Origin: Cytobacillus eiseniae
Lineage (GTDB): Bacteria; Bacillota; Bacilli; Bacillales; Cytobacillaceae
Reading direction: 5' to 3'
Assembly: GCF_017874625.1 (NCBI RefSeq)
Contig: NZ_JAGIKZ010000006.1
Location: 1-64,000, forward strand
Length of the DNA stretch: 64,000 nucleotides
Shown here piece after piece: positions 30,994-41,297 of the stretch. How positions within the stretch are numbered: position 1 is the first letter of the stretch; each line of letters starts with the position of its first letter. A program made the translations under genes and the position numbers. The notes beneath the pieces are model-generated. The model was not told the DNA's origin. It worked only from the letters and a program-made list of their open reading frames with translations, and ran no database searches.

Positions 30994-31539
30994 ATGATTA
31001 ATGATAAAAGTGAGGTCTTTGAATGGTTGAAGGCCCTCTTTATTGCCATAGCATTCGCTTTTGTAATACATACTTTTTTCTTTACGCCCGTTTTAGTTGA
31101 CGGAGCTTCAATGGAGCCTACTTTGCAAGACCAAGATCGTATGATTTTAACGAAAGTGGGGGAACCGAAAAGATTTGATATTATTGTTTTTCATGTAACA
31201 GAGGAAACAGATTATATAAAACGCGTAATCGGACTGCCTGGAGACCGTATTGAATACAAGGATGATCGATTATATATAAATGGAAAGCTATTTGATGAAC
31301 CGTATTTAGATGAGTTTAAACAAGAAGTAATCGATGGGCCATTAACTCATTCATTTACATTACGAGAAACTCCGATAAAAAGTGAGGTCGTTCCAGAAGG
31401 ACATCTATTTGTTATGGGTGATAATAGAAGATACAGTACAGACAGTCGCCATATAGGGGCTGTTCCTATGGAAAAAGTAGTGGGAACAACGAAATTTGTT
31501 TTTTATCCAATTGGAAAGATAAAAATAATTGATAAGTAA
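30994..31539 (+). CDS. lepB: Type I signal peptidase
   Basis: It removes signal peptides from exported proteins on the outer face of the membrane. The 181-residue protein has one N-terminal membrane helix (about 12-30), catalytic Ser39 in GASMEPTL, catalytic Lys76 in YIKRVIGLPGD, and the later box GDNRRYSTDSRHIG, as in SipS/SipT. ATG 30994 is preferred over ATG 30985 because the GAGAGGA site overlaps the latter. It is alone, so its special substrates are unknown. Confidence 0.93.
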   Translation: MINDKSEVFEWLKALFIAIAFAFVIHTFFFTPVLVDGASMEPTLQDQDRMILTKVGEPKRFDIIVFHVTEETDYIKRVIGLPGDRIEYKDDRLYINGKLFDEPYLDEFKQEVIDGPLTHSFTLRETPIKSEVVPEGHLFVMGDNRRYSTDSRHIGAVPMEKVVGTTKFVFYPIGKIKIIDK

Positions 31540-31880
31540 AGAGGCTTAATCTGCAGCAAGTTTTTATGTGATAGGCGGAAATTGAAACGATACTTTTAGG
31601 TTTATAGGATGGAAAATCCTATACTGATTAATAGAAAACTAGCCTAAAAGGATCCACATTACAATCATTCAACATAACTATATTGAAATCAATCTGTTTA
31701 TTTAAGGGGCTTATCGGAAAGTCCTTTTTTTATTGCTTTTTTAAAAATGATTAGCAAGTGTAAGTAAATATAGTAGCCGTCTCTAACAGATCCCTTCATT
31801 AATAAAAACCAAATTAAAAACCGCTAAAGAACGATGCAGAAATATGTCGAACAATTATTTTGAAAATTTTAAAATTAATG

Positions 31881-31909
31881 TTCCGAAATAATTATCTGTG
31901 TTATATAAT
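31881..31909 (+). promoter_or_regulatory. Probable promoter of aceA
   Basis: TTCCGA (31881-31886), a 17-base spacer, then TATAAT (31904-31909), 82 bases before the aceA start. The rest of the 31540-31990 gap holds only a weak stem at about 31700-31730 (GGGGCTTATC...AAGTCC then T-run). Confidence 0.5.
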
Positions 31910-31990
31910 AGGTAACGTATTAATATCTGTATTATAACAATAAAGAGGTTTTAAAAAACTGTGTAGATTTACAATTGAAGGAGGAGATTG

Positions 31991-33277
31991 ATGATGTTAG
32001 AAACTAGAGTAAAACAATTGCAGGAAAGTTGGGAAATGGATGAGCGCTGGAATGGAGTTGAAAGACCTTATTCAGCTGAAGAAGTGATTAAATTAAGAGG
32101 ATCAATTGATATGGAATATACATTGGCAAAAAGAGGAGCAGAAAAGCTATGGAAGCTTATACATGAAGAGGATTTCGTGCATGCATTAGGTGCGTTAACT
32201 GGCAATCAGGCTGTACAGCAAGTGAAGGCAGGCTTAAAGGCGATTTATTTAAGCGGCTGGCAAGTGGCTGCAGATGCGAATCTATCTGGCCATATGTATC
32301 CTGATCAGAGCTTATATCCTGCTAACAGCGTACCGAGTGTGGTGAAAAGGATCAATCAGGCATTGCAGAGAGCAGATCAAATTCACTATTTAGAAGGGGA
32401 TCAATCAATTGACTGGTTCGCTCCCATTGTGGCGGATGCAGAAGCAGGATTTGGCGGACAGCTCAATGTATTTGAATTAATGAAAGGGATGATTGAGGCG
32501 GGAGCGGGAGGTGTCCATTTTGAAGATCAGCTTTCATCAGAGAAGAAATGTGGGCATCTTGGTGGGAAAGTGCTGCTGCCAACGCAAACAGCGGTAAAAA
32601 ATTTAATTGCAGCCAGACTAGCAGCGGATGTAATGGGTGTCCCTACACTCATTGTGGCGCGTACAGATGCGAATGCGGCCGATTTAATTACAAGTGATGT
32701 GGACCCATATGATGCCCGATTTATTTCTGGCGATCGTACACCAGAAGGCTTCTTCCGTACAAATGCTGGTTTGGATCAAGCAATAGCAAGAGGGCTCGCC
32801 TATGCTCCTTATGCAGATTTAGTCTGGTGTGAGACGTCAGAACCAAATTTAGAGGAAGCACGACAATTTGCAGAGGCAATCCATGAGAAATATCCTGGAA
32901 AGCTGTTAGCATATAATTGTTCCCCATCATTTAACTGGAAGAAGAAGCTTGATGATGAGACGATTGCCGAGTTTCAGGTTGAACTTGGGAAAATGGGTTA
33001 TAAATTCCAATTTGTAACACTTGCAGGCTTCCATGCACTGAATCACAGCATGTTTGAATTGGCTCGTGGCTATAAAGAGTATGGCATGGCCGCTTATTCT
33101 GAATTACAGGAGGCTGAATTTGCTAGTGAAGAATATGGATATACGGCGACTAGACACCAAAGAGAAGTAGGTACGGGCTATTTCGATCAAGTGTCAATGA
33201 CGATTTCAAGTGGAACTTCTTCAACAACTGCCCTTAAAGGATCGACTGAGGAAGAACAATTTACTCGATCAAAATAA
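31991..33277 (+). CDS. aceA: Isocitrate lyase
   Basis: It splits isocitrate to succinate and glyoxylate, opening the glyoxylate shunt for growth on acetate or fatty acids. The ~428-residue protein has [31 protein letters not shown], the catalytic loop KKCGHLGGK and [13 protein letters not shown]. The start is ATG 31991 or the adjacent ATG 31994 behind GGAGGAG. No malate synthase gene is in the window, so the pathway partner must be elsewhere. Confidence 0.95.
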   Translation: MMLETRVKQLQESWEMDERWNGVERPYSAEEVIKLRGSIDMEYTLAKRGAEKLWKLIHEEDFVHALGALTGNQAVQQVKAGLKAIYLSGWQVAADANLSGHMYPDQSLYPANSVPSVVKRINQALQRADQIHYLEGDQSIDWFAPIVADAEAGFGGQLNVFELMKGMIEAGAGGVHFEDQLSSEKKCGHLGGKVLLPTQTAVKNLIAARLAADVMGVPTLIVARTDANAADLITSDVDPYDARFISGDRTPEGFFRTNAGLDQAIARGLAYAPYADLVWCETSEPNLEEARQFAEAIHEKYPGKLLAYNCSPSFNWKKKLDDETIAEFQVELGKMGYKFQFVTLAGFHALNHSMFELARGYKEYGMAAYSELQEAEFASEEYGYTATRHQREVGTGYFDQVSMTISSGTSSTTALKGSTEEEQFTRSK

Positions 33278-33287
33278 TTGAATGACT

Positions 33288-33318
33288 CCTCTCTTCTTTT
33301 TGAAGGGAGGTTTATTTT
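33288..33318 (+). terminator. Terminator after aceA
   Basis: CCTCTCTTC-TTTTT-GAAGGGAGG hairpin (one G-U pair) followed by TTTATTTT. Confidence 0.8.
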
Positions 33319-33469
33319 GTTTATAATGGAAATGATTATACTAGCACATCTTATATTATATATACATACAAAGTAATAGCCCTATAATGGCTTGAATAAT
33401 TGAGGGAATAAGAGTATCTAGGTATGATGAAAGGAAATTCATTGATTGACTAAATAGGGAGGTATCGCA

Positions 33470-33922
33470 TTGTCTAAAGAGATTGATGATTATATTCAGC
33501 AGGGAATTTATGGTGATAAGCAAACGAAGCCGGATGAACGCCGAAAGTATCTTGGGACATTGAGAGAGAGAATTGTGATTGTTCTTACACAATCACAAGT
33601 TAGGGAAGCTGGTATTTATAAGCAGGTAATCGACGCATATAAAGAGAACAGAAAGGCTCATCTTTACTTGAATGGCAATATGAGCTATTCAGAGCTTTCT
33701 AAATATACGAAGGCTGCTGGAGATTATAGTATTGAATATACAATAGTGACAAATAAAGAATATAATTCGGAAATTGGCTTAGTCCTTGCATACGATCATG
33801 CAATAGACAAAGAGGATATTTATGTGCACAAAGAAACTGTAAAACCAAAGCAAATAAAAAGTAAGGATAAAAAGGGCGCTTTTACAATTTTTTCAAATGT
33901 ATTTAAGCGGGGAAGTCAATAA
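33470..33922 (+). CDS. yueI: YueI-family protein (DUF1694)
   Basis: A 150-residue soluble protein of the YueI family, recognised by GIYGDKQTKPDERRKYLGTL, RERIVIVLTQSQV and AYKENRKAHLYLNGNM. The function is unknown. The start is TTG 33470 with GGGAGGT upstream. It is not clearly in an operon: aceA ends with a terminator before it, and a ~990-base non-coding gap follows. Confidence 0.85.
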   Translation: MSKEIDDYIQQGIYGDKQTKPDERRKYLGTLRERIVIVLTQSQVREAGIYKQVIDAYKENRKAHLYLNGNMSYSELSKYTKAAGDYSIEYTIVTNKEYNSEIGLVLAYDHAIDKEDIYVHKETVKPKQIKSKDKKGAFTIFSNVFKRGSQ

Positions 33923-34150
33923 GGCCTCTTCGCTTCGTAAATAAAAGATTCTCTAATATACTTCTGAAAACCGTGTTAATGTTAAGGTGAAATAACGCTG
34001 ATGACGGTGATATGTTATGAATTCAGTTACTATAAGCCCTAAGCTAAGCATATTTTTTAACCCGCTATTGGTTACTTATTAAAAGTATTGTTGGGGCAAA
34101 TGATACCATCAATTAATTATCTCGGGCAGAGATGGAAAGGTACTGAATTT

Positions 34151-34470
34151 CATATCTAGGTATCGGTTAGGTTGAGCCCCAGGGCGGATAAATAGACGGA
34201 GAAACTCCGCTTATATTGTAATTATTAATAAAAAAGGCCTTAATAAGCGGAGAAATTCCGCCTATTTGCTCGAAAAATTCAAAAATGGAGGATTTTGCAT
34301 TGAATAAGCGGAATAAATCCGCTTAATTCATCCAAAATGAGCTTCATTCTACATTTAGGCGGAAAATTTCCGCTTATTTTGCTTTTGTTGGTTACTCGAT
34401 TACATATTTAAAGTGAGTTTTAAGAAGGGATGTTCGTTAGCAAAATCATTGATTTGCCTCATCAACTAAA
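34151..34470 (-). repeat. Palindrome cluster R3 with conserved flanks
   Basis: Four palindromes lie at about 34190-34214, 34240-34266, 34301-34325 and 34355-34380. Flanks match those of cluster R4: left CATATCTAG-TATCGG...AGGTTGAG...AATAGACGGAG; right GTTACTCGATT... GATGTTCGTTAGCA... ATTTGCCTCA-CAACT. This gives an element of about 320 bases. Orientation is opposite to R1. The rest of the 33923-34912 gap shows no convincing gene. Confidence 0.85.
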
Positions 34471-34670
34471 GAAGCTCTAGTCAAAAAATTATTAGAAACG
34501 CAGAGGATGCAAATCACTGTGTTTTTTAGTCTGAACATATGCGATTTAGCCCGATATTTACCTTATAAATGAAATTTTTCTACTTCACAATCGAACTAAT
34601 CCAATAGGGTACCGCTTTTTCTGAACTAGACGATTGAAACGTCATTTTTACTAAGGCTTACCGTTTGATC

Positions 34671-34746
34671 AACTAGTTGGATTGATGGGAGCATCCTGTA
34701 GCAGAAACCAACCTTTTAATAGCAATAATGTTTGCGAAAACAGAAT
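34671..34746 (+). repeat. Dispersed repeat, eroded copy C
   Basis: Related to copies A and B: AGTTGGATTGATGGGAGC at the left, CAGAAACCAACC in the middle, and the tail AGCAATAATGTTTGCGAAAACAG, nearly identical to the tail of copy A. The interior is short, as in copy B. It lies upstream of gatC. Confidence 0.6.
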
Positions 34747-34912
34747 TGTTTTCTCAATATATTAAGTATGAACTGCGAAACGACTGCAAATCATGTTAAA
34801 ATAGGCAAAAGGATTGACTAATCTATCAAATCACGTAGTAGTTTAACGCGCGAAAGTCTGATATGATTAATCTTATTGTGTGAAGGAAAGTACATATATG
34901 GAGGTGTCTTGT

Positions 34913-35203
34913 ATGTCTAGAATTTCTGCCGAACAAGTGAAGCATGTAGCAAACTTAGCGAGGCTAGCAATTTCAGAGGAAGAGTCAGAAAAGTTCACAA
35001 AACAGCTGGATGCGATTATTACTTTTGCTGAGCAGCTGGATGAATTAGATACGGAAGGTGTCGAACCAACTACTCATGTATTGAATATGATAAATGTTAT
35101 GAGAGAGGACGAGTCGAAGGCAGGATTGTCCCAAGCAGAGGTCCTGAAAAATGTCCCTGATCATCAGGACGGACAAATTAAAGTACCATCAATCATGGAG
35201 TGA
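34913..35203 (+). CDS. gatC: Asp-tRNA(Asn)/Glu-tRNA(Gln) amidotransferase subunit GatC
   Basis: GatC stabilises the GatAB complex, which converts misacylated Glu-tRNA(Gln) to Gln-tRNA(Gln). The 96-residue protein starts [18 protein letters not shown] and includes the [10 protein letters not shown] segment typical of the family. ATG 34913 is chosen because GGAGGTG is nine bases upstream; an extended frame from 34880 contains that site. gatA follows after 13 bases. Confidence 0.95.
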   Translation: MSRISAEQVKHVANLARLAISEEESEKFTKQLDAIITFAEQLDELDTEGVEPTTHVLNMINVMREDESKAGLSQAEVLKNVPDHQDGQIKVPSIME

Positions 35204-35216
35204 GGAGGGAAATAGA

Positions 35217-36674
35217 GTGAGTTTATTTGATCATAAAGTATCAGAACTGCATGAACGTCTACATAAAAAAGAAATTACTGTCACTGATCTTGTTGATGAA
35301 TCGTATAAGCGGATCAGTGAGGTTGAAGAGAAAGTACAAGCTTTTTTATCACTAGATGAAGAAAAGGCGCGTGAAACAGCTAAGAAATTGGATGAGAAGC
35401 TGCATCTAGATGAATCGAAAGGGCTTCTATTCGGGATGCCGATTGGGGTAAAAGATAATATTGTAACAAAGGGATTACGTACGACATGCGCAAGTAAAAT
35501 CTTATCGAACTTCGACCCAATCTATGATGCAACAGTGATGAACAAATTACATAATGCAGAAACAATTACAATTGGAAAATTAAATATGGATGAATTTGCA
35601 ATGGGGTCCTCAAATGAGAATTCTGCTTATAAAAAGACACGCAATCCATGGGATTTAGAAAGGGTGCCTGGTGGATCATCAGGTGGTTCAGCAGCAGCTG
35701 TTGCATCAGGCGAAGTCCTCTTTTCCTTAGGATCAGATACAGGCGGTTCGATTAGGCAGCCTGCTTCCTTTTGTGGAGTTGTTGGCATGAAGCCTACCTA
35801 TGGTCGCGTTTCGCGTTTCGGACTTGTTGCATTTGCTTCTTCACTTGATCAAATTGGGCCGATTACCCGAACAGTTGAAGATAATGCTTATTTATTACAG
35901 GCAATTGCTGGCCTTGATCCAATGGACTCAACTTCAGCAAATATGGCTGTACCAAGCTTTGTCGAGTCATTAACTGGCAATATTAAAGGCTTGAAAATTG
36001 CTGTACCGAAAGAATACCTTGGAGAAGGTGTCAAAGAGGAAGTACGACAATCTATTTTTGATGCCTTAAAGATACTTGAGAAACTAGGGGCTAGCTGGGA
36101 AGAGGTTTCACTGCCACATTCTAAGTACGCATTAGCAACCTATTATTTATTGTCTTCTTCAGAGGCTTCAGCAAATCTATCAAGATTTGATGGTGTTCGT
36201 TATGGTTATCGGACGGAAAACCCGGAAAGCTTAATGGATCTTTATAAGAAGACACGTGCAGAAGGGTTTGGCGAAGAGGTAAAACGCCGGATCATGCTTG
36301 GGACATTTGCCTTAAGCTCAGGCTATTATGATGCTTATTATAAAAAGGCACAAAAAGTGCGTACATTAATTAAAAATGACTTTGAAGAAGTTTTTAAACA
36401 ATATGATGTGATTATTGGCCCAACTACGCCAACACCAGCTTTTAAAATCGATGAAAATACACATGATCCACTTACAATGTATGCCAATGATATTTTGACT
36501 ATTCCAGTGAACCTTGCAGGCGTACCAGGCATATCGATCCCATGTGGGTTTGACAATGGACTGCCACTAGGATTGCAAATTATAGGCAAGCATTTTGATG
36601 AGAGTACTATTTATCGAGTCGCACATGCCTTCGAACAAGCAACAGACTATCATAAACAAAAACCAGCATTGTAA
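35217..36674 (+). CDS. gatA: Amidotransferase subunit GatA
   Basis: GatA is the amidase-signature subunit that frees ammonia from glutamine. The 485-residue length is standard. The Ser-cisSer-Lys triad is in GVKDNI (Lys), [17 protein letters not shown] and [18 protein letters not shown]. The start is GTG 35217 with GAGGAGGG upstream; the longer open frame from 35151 overlaps gatC and is not used. Confidence 0.96.
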   Translation: MSLFDHKVSELHERLHKKEITVTDLVDESYKRISEVEEKVQAFLSLDEEKARETAKKLDEKLHLDESKGLLFGMPIGVKDNIVTKGLRTTCASKILSNFDPIYDATVMNKLHNAETITIGKLNMDEFAMGSSNENSAYKKTRNPWDLERVPGGSSGGSAAAVASGEVLFSLGSDTGGSIRQPASFCGVVGMKPTYGRVSRFGLVAFASSLDQIGPITRTVEDNAYLLQAIAGLDPMDSTSANMAVPSFVESLTGNIKGLKIAVPKEYLGEGVKEEVRQSIFDALKILEKLGASWEEVSLPHSKYALATYYLLSSSEASANLSRFDGVRYGYRTENPESLMDLYKKTRAEGFGEEVKRRIMLGTFALSSGYYDAYYKKAQKVRTLIKNDFEEVFKQYDVIIGPTTPTPAFKIDENTHDPLTMYANDILTIPVNLAGVPGISIPCGFDNGLPLGLQIIGKHFDESTIYRVAHAFEQATDYHKQKPAL

Positions 36675-36687
36675 GGGGGGATAAAAA

Positions 36688-38115
36688 ATGAAGTTTGAAA
36701 CAGTGATTGGACTTGAAGTACATGTTGAATTAAAAACAGAATCGAAAATTTTCTCGGCAAGTCCGAACCATTTTGGGGCAGAACCTAACACAAATACAAC
36801 AGTCATTGATCTAGGCTATCCAGGTGTTCTTCCAGTGTTAAATAAAAAGGTTGTTGAATATGGAATGAAAGCTGCAATGGCTCTTAACTGTGAGATTGCA
36901 CCGATTACAAAATTTGATCGGAAAAACTATTTTTATCCAGACAACCCAAAGGCCTATCAAATCTCTCAGTTCGATAAACCAATTGGCGAACATGGCTGGA
37001 TTGAAATTGAAGTAGATGGCTATAAGAAAAGAATTGGCATTACGCGTATCCATTTAGAAGAGGATGCGGGAAAGCTAACACATGGAAATGGTTATTCATT
37101 AGTAGACTATAACCGTCAAGGAACTCCGCTAATTGAAATTGTTTCGGAGCCAGACATTCGTACGCCAAACGAAGCTTATGCCTATCTTGAGAAACTAAAG
37201 TCAATCATTCAATACACAGGTGTTTCTGATTGTAAAATGGAGGAAGGCTCTTTACGCTGTGATGCGAATATCTCCCTTCGTCCAGTGGGCCAAGAGGAAT
37301 TTGGCACAAAAACAGAACTCAAGAATCTAAACTCCTTTAACTTCGTACGTAAAGGATTAGAATATGAAGAAAAACGTCAGGAAGAAATCTTACTTTCTGG
37401 TGGCGTCATTGGTCAAGAAACATTAAGATATGATGAAGCAACAAACACAACGATTCTTATGCGGGTGAAGGAAGGTTCAGATGATTATCGCTATTTCCCT
37501 GAGCCCGATCTATTAGCTGTTCATATTGATGAAGAATGGAAAGCGCGTGTACAAGCAGAGATCCCTGAGCTGCCGGATGATCGGAAGAAGCGTTATGTAG
37601 ATGAACTTGGCTTACCTGCTTATGATGCAGCAGTCCTTACAATGACGAAGGAAACAGCTGATTTCTTTGAAGCAGCCGTTCATGAAGGAGCAGATGCAAA
37701 GCAGGCATCCAATTGGATTATGGGTGAGTTATCAGCTTATCTAAAGACTGTACAAAAAGAGCTAGAAGAAACGAAGTTGACCCCAAAAGAGCTTGCTGGA
37801 ATGATTAAGCTGATCGAAAACGGAACGATTTCTTCTAATATCGCGAAGAAAGTATTCAAGGAACTTCTTGAAAATGGCGGAGAGGCTGAAAAGATTGTTA
37901 AAGAAAAAGGCCTCGTGCAAATTTCAGATGAAGGTGCTCTTTTGAAAATCGTTACGGAAGTATTAGATAATAATCCGAAAGTAATTGAGGATTATAAAAA
38001 TGGCAAACAAAAAGCAGCACTCTCCTTAGTCGGCCAAGTAATGAAGGCAACTAAGGGACAAGCAAATCCGCCATTAGTGAATAAAATATTAATGGATGAA
38101 ATAAAGAAAAGATAA
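36688..38115 (+). CDS. gatB: Amidotransferase subunit GatB
   Basis: GatB carries the kinase/transamidase site and binds the tRNA. The 475-residue protein shows [18 protein letters not shown] at the start, [19 protein letters not shown], the [17 protein letters not shown] segment and the C-terminal YqeY-like helical domain. AAGGGGGG precedes the ATG. A terminator follows, ending gatCAB. Confidence 0.97.
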   Translation: MKFETVIGLEVHVELKTESKIFSASPNHFGAEPNTNTTVIDLGYPGVLPVLNKKVVEYGMKAAMALNCEIAPITKFDRKNYFYPDNPKAYQISQFDKPIGEHGWIEIEVDGYKKRIGITRIHLEEDAGKLTHGNGYSLVDYNRQGTPLIEIVSEPDIRTPNEAYAYLEKLKSIIQYTGVSDCKMEEGSLRCDANISLRPVGQEEFGTKTELKNLNSFNFVRKGLEYEEKRQEEILLSGGVIGQETLRYDEATNTTILMRVKEGSDDYRYFPEPDLLAVHIDEEWKARVQAEIPELPDDRKKRYVDELGLPAYDAAVLTMTKETADFFEAAVHEGADAKQASNWIMGELSAYLKTVQKELEETKLTPKELAGMIKLIENGTISSNIAKKVFKELLENGGEAEKIVKEKGLVQISDEGALLKIVTEVLDNNPKVIEDYKNGKQKAALSLVGQVMKATKGQANPPLVNKILMDEIKKR

Positions 38116-38123
38116 TAGTTGAA

Positions 38124-38158
38124 AAGAACTGGTGGAAGGATCCATCAGTTCTTTTTTC
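38124..38158 (+). terminator. Terminator after gatB
   Basis: AAGAACTG-GTGGA...TCCAT-CAGTTCTT followed by TTTT. Confidence 0.85.
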
Positions 38159-38246
38159 GACATATTTTTATCTATTTCCCAGGAAAAGATATAAGATGAC
38201 ATTATTAGACAGACATGGACATTAGTTGGTTGGAAAGTAAGGTTAA

Positions 38247-38276
38247 TTGCGAAAATTTCATTTAATAAGATATAAT
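38247..38276 (+). promoter_or_regulatory. Probable promoter of the LytTR regulator gene
   Basis: TTGCGA (38247-38252), 18-base spacer, TATAAT (38271-38276). Just upstream, two related stretches (TTAGTTGGTT and TAAGGTTAATT) could be LytTR-type direct repeats for autoregulation; this is a weak inference. Confidence 0.5.
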
Positions 38277-38338
38277 ATGAAAATTATAGGAAAATAGATG
38301 AAGAGGATTCCGAAATTATCGGCACAAAGGTGATAGCA

Positions 38339-39403
38339 ATGAGTATATTGAAAATCAACAACCTTGAAAAACATGATGGTCATGCTTTAATCTTCCCTCC
38401 ATTTAGTTTAGAAGTCTCAGCACATGAAGCGATTGCTATTCATGCCAGCACAAACGTACGATTGATATTATTGAAAATATTAGTAGGTGAGATGCCAGCA
38501 TCTAATGGGGAATGGACAATTAACGGGAAATCATATTCCGAGTCGAAGAAAGATTATTTTGAACAAGTTGGCATGTATTTTTTAGATGATGGTTTGTATG
38601 AAAGATTAACTGTGAAGGATCATTTTGATTTCTATAAAAAACTATATCATTCTAAGCTTCCAATTGAGGAAGGATTAAGAATCATTCAGCTCGAGGTCAA
38701 ACGAAATAGTAAAATAAGTAAATTATCAGTTTCAGAGAAAAGAAGAGTTCATTTTGGACGTTTGCTTTTTCAGAATCCAGCTTTGCTTATTTTTGAAGAG
38801 CCAGACCAGAATGCAGATTTGGAAACAAAGCGTGTATTTGTAAAAATGGTAAGAATGCTTATTGAGAAAGGCAAAGGAGTATTTGTATTGACAGGGAATA
38901 TGGAAAGTGCGCTAGCAATCACGAACAAGGTTTACCGTTTAGACGAGGCTGGATTGCATATGCTTGATATTTTATCAGAGGAAGAATCGACAGAAGAATT
39001 ACATAGAGATGTGCAAAATCTTGAAGAGAAACAGAAGGAAGAAGAAATAATCGTTCAGCCAGTTCGTTTTGAAAAGATCCCGACAAAAGTGAATGACAAA
39101 ATTGTCTTATTTGATCCGCCAGAAATTGATTACATTGAAAGTCATGAAGGCCAGTCAAATATATATATTAAGGGTGAAATGTATCCAAGTGTATTTACTA
39201 TGACGGAACTAGAGAAACGCCTGCATCCATATGGCTTTTTCAGATGTCATCGATCTTATATCGTTAACCTGCAAAAGGTTCGTGAGGTTGTGACGTGGAC
39301 AAGAAATAGCTTTACATTAGTATTAGGAGATACAAAAAAATCATCGATTCCGTTATCAAAGACAAAAATGGCGGAACTAAAGGGAATGTTAGGGCTTAAA
39401 TAG
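38339..39403 (+). CDS. LytTR transcription regulator with a degenerate ABC-ATPase domain
   Basis: Residues 1-210 follow the ABC ATPase layout, but the P-loop is gone: HASTNVRLILLK (about 35-46) replaces GxxGxGKST. The signature reads LSVSEKRRV instead of LSGGQ. A Walker-B-like ALLIFEEPD (148-156) remains. Residues ~245-350 are a LytTR DNA-binding domain (IDYIESHEGQSNIYI, FFRCHRSYIVNLQKV). It is likely a DNA-binding regulator whose pseudo-ATPase half senses or binds a partner. Start ATG 38339 behind AAAGG. An ABC ATPase/permease pair follows downstream, its likely target. Confidence 0.8.
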   Translation: MSILKINNLEKHDGHALIFPPFSLEVSAHEAIAIHASTNVRLILLKILVGEMPASNGEWTINGKSYSESKKDYFEQVGMYFLDDGLYERLTVKDHFDFYKKLYHSKLPIEEGLRIIQLEVKRNSKISKLSVSEKRRVHFGRLLFQNPALLIFEEPDQNADLETKRVFVKMVRMLIEKGKGVFVLTGNMESALAITNKVYRLDEAGLHMLDILSEEESTEELHRDVQNLEEKQKEEEIIVQPVRFEKIPTKVNDKIVLFDPPEIDYIESHEGQSNIYIKGEMYPSVFTMTELEKRLHPYGFFRCHRSYIVNLQKVREVVTWTRNSFTLVLGDTKKSSIPLSKTKMAELKGMLGLK

Positions 39404-39544
39404 TGATCCATTCGACCAAAGAAACGCTCCCCTCACCCTAATATATGCTCTTTTCATCCAATCCATAATGCACAGATCAGATTTGTTTTCTATGATGAGG
39501 TCATACGAATTGAATGACAAATCGCATCTACCAGGAGGATGAAA

Positions 39545-40393
39545 ATGGAGAATATTATTGAAGTATCTGGATTAGCAAAATTGTTTGCAAATCAATCCGC
39601 ATTAAAGGATGTTTCATTTCAAGTGAAAAAAGGGGAGACCTTCGGATTTTTAGGTCCGAGTGGATCTGGAAAAACAACGACGATTAAAATTTTAACGGCA
39701 CAATTAGCTCAAACAGATGGAACGGCTCTTGTATTTGGTGTTCCTGCTTCCAAGTTAAAAGAAGCAGGTTACCGTAAAAAAATTGGTGTTCTGACAGATA
39801 ATAGCGGGCTCTATGCACGACTTACTGTTCATGATAATTTAAAACTTTACTGTGACCTCTATGATGTCCCGCATACTCGTATTGATGAAGTGCTCGATAT
39901 GGTCAATTTGAAGGATGCAAAGAAGAAGGCTATTTCCAAACTTTCAAAAGGAATGCTGCAGCGAATTACTTTGGCACGTGCATTCTTACACAAACCAGAG
40001 CTGCTATTCTTGGATGAACCAACATCAGCACTTGACCCAGTAAATTCAAAACATATATATAAGGGATTAGAAAGTTTGAAGGAGCAAGGAACGACGATCT
40101 TCTTAACAACACATGATATGAATGAGGCAGAGATACTTTGTGATCGTGTTGCTTTTTTGAATGATGGTGTCATCCAGTTGCTTGATACCCCAAAGGCTTT
40201 AAGACAAAAATTCGCTGATCATACATTAACTGTTGAGCTAGCAGATGGAAGCAAGGAAATAATTGATCGCGGTCCAGAAGGCGCAGAAGCGATGTACAAT
40301 TACATGAAAGAAAGTAAAGTGGTTTCGATTTATTCGAATGAACCGACACTTGGTGATATTTTTGTTGAGGTAACAGGGAGGAAATTATCATGA
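39545..40393 (+). CDS. ABC transporter ATP-binding protein
   Basis: The 282-residue ATPase has Walker A GPSGSGKTTT (37-46), a signature LSKGMLQRI, Walker B LLFLDEPTSALD and the H-loop in FLTTHDMNEAEIL. Its type resembles drug or bacteriocin exporters (BcrA/CcmA-like). ATG 39545 is preferred over ATG 39539, which touches the AGGAGG site. It overlaps the permease gene by ATGA, so the two are coupled. The substrate is unknown. Confidence 0.9.
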   Translation: MENIIEVSGLAKLFANQSALKDVSFQVKKGETFGFLGPSGSGKTTTIKILTAQLAQTDGTALVFGVPASKLKEAGYRKKIGVLTDNSGLYARLTVHDNLKLYCDLYDVPHTRIDEVLDMVNLKDAKKKAISKLSKGMLQRITLARAFLHKPELLFLDEPTSALDPVNSKHIYKGLESLKEQGTTIFLTTHDMNEAEILCDRVAFLNDGVIQLLDTPKALRQKFADHTLTVELADGSKEIIDRGPEGAEAMYNYMKESKVVSIYSNEPTLGDIFVEVTGRKLS

Positions 40394-41097
40394 CATTTTC
40401 AATCAAACGTTCTATTGCAATACTTCAGAAGGACTATAAAGATGTATCGAAGAATTTATTTGTGGGCTCATCTATCTTTATGCCACTCGTTTTAGCTGCG
40501 CTATACGGTAGATTAGGTGTGGAATCAATCAATGAGTTTTATATGATTTTTAATATGACCTTTTGTTTAGTGGCAGCATACGTCCAGTGTTCGTTAATTG
40601 CTGAAGAGAAAGAGAAGAATACGCTGCGTGGGCTGATGCTATCGCCTGCAAGTACGGTTGAAATCCTTGCTGGAAAAAGTTTATTAAGCTTTATTGCTAC
40701 AGTCCTTGTTATTGCTTTTGCTGCTTTTCTCATTGAATATAAGCCAGAAAATATTCTTGTCATTTCAATTGCTCTTATTTTGTCCACTGTTTTTTATATT
40801 GGATTAGGCACCGTGCTAGGCTTAGTGACGAAATCGGTAATGGAGGCGTCTGTCGTTATTTTGCCCTTCATGGCGATCTTCTCTTTTGGTTCATTTCTAA
40901 CGGTATTTGCAGAGAAGTATCCGATTCTAAAGGTGGCAGAATATATGCCGAATTCACAATTGATTATTCTAGCAAGTGAGGTTCAAATAGGGGCTAGTTT
41001 AGCAGATATATGGTTTAATTTATTAGTAATACTCGCGTGGGTAGCTGTCATTTATATCCTTGTTGTTATTGTGTATCGCAAGCGGATGATGGATTAG
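40390..41097 (+). CDS. ABC-2 type transporter permease
   Basis: A 235-residue integral membrane protein with about six helices, of the ABC-2 export type; EEKEKNTLRGLMLSPAS is the conserved cytoplasmic loop of that family. GGGAGG lies upstream of the ATG within the ATPase gene. Together with the ATPase it should form a homodimeric-permease exporter. The LytTR regulator upstream suggests induced export, for example of a peptide or antibiotic, by analogy only. Confidence 0.88.
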   Translation: MTFSIKRSIAILQKDYKDVSKNLFVGSSIFMPLVLAALYGRLGVESINEFYMIFNMTFCLVAAYVQCSLIAEEKEKNTLRGLMLSPASTVEILAGKSLLSFIATVLVIAFAAFLIEYKPENILVISIALILSTVFYIGLGTVLGLVTKSVMEASVVILPFMAIFSFGSFLTVFAEKYPILKVAEYMPNSQLIILASEVQIGASLADIWFNLLVILAWVAVIYILVVIVYRKRMMD

Positions 41098-41103
41098 GCA
41101 AGA

Positions 41104-41135
41104 AAGGGCTGAAGGGCTTCCTTCAGCCCTTTTCC
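41104..41135 (+). terminator. Terminator after the ABC permease gene
   Basis: AAGGGCTGAAGG-GCTT-CCTTCAGCCCTT followed by TTCCTT. Confidence 0.85.
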
Positions 41136-41297
41136 TTAATTCTCCATAATATCTGTTTATTTCCTAGGAAAGAACAGTGTTTTTCGACATCGTTTATGCC
41201 TATTAATAGCTTTTTTGAATCAAGATTCGATGCTTCGCTTTAATAGAAGGGATATGTCATAATAAGGAATAGATACATAGGAAATGGAGGGCTACGA

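Noticed and set aside
31565-31585. Single GATAGGCGGAAATTG resembling one arm of the R-type palindrome
   Set aside because: The second arm is missing and there are no neighbouring copies; too short to call.
38330-38338. GTG 38330 as start of the LytTR regulator
   Set aside because: It overlaps the ribosome binding site; ATG 38339 has better spacing.
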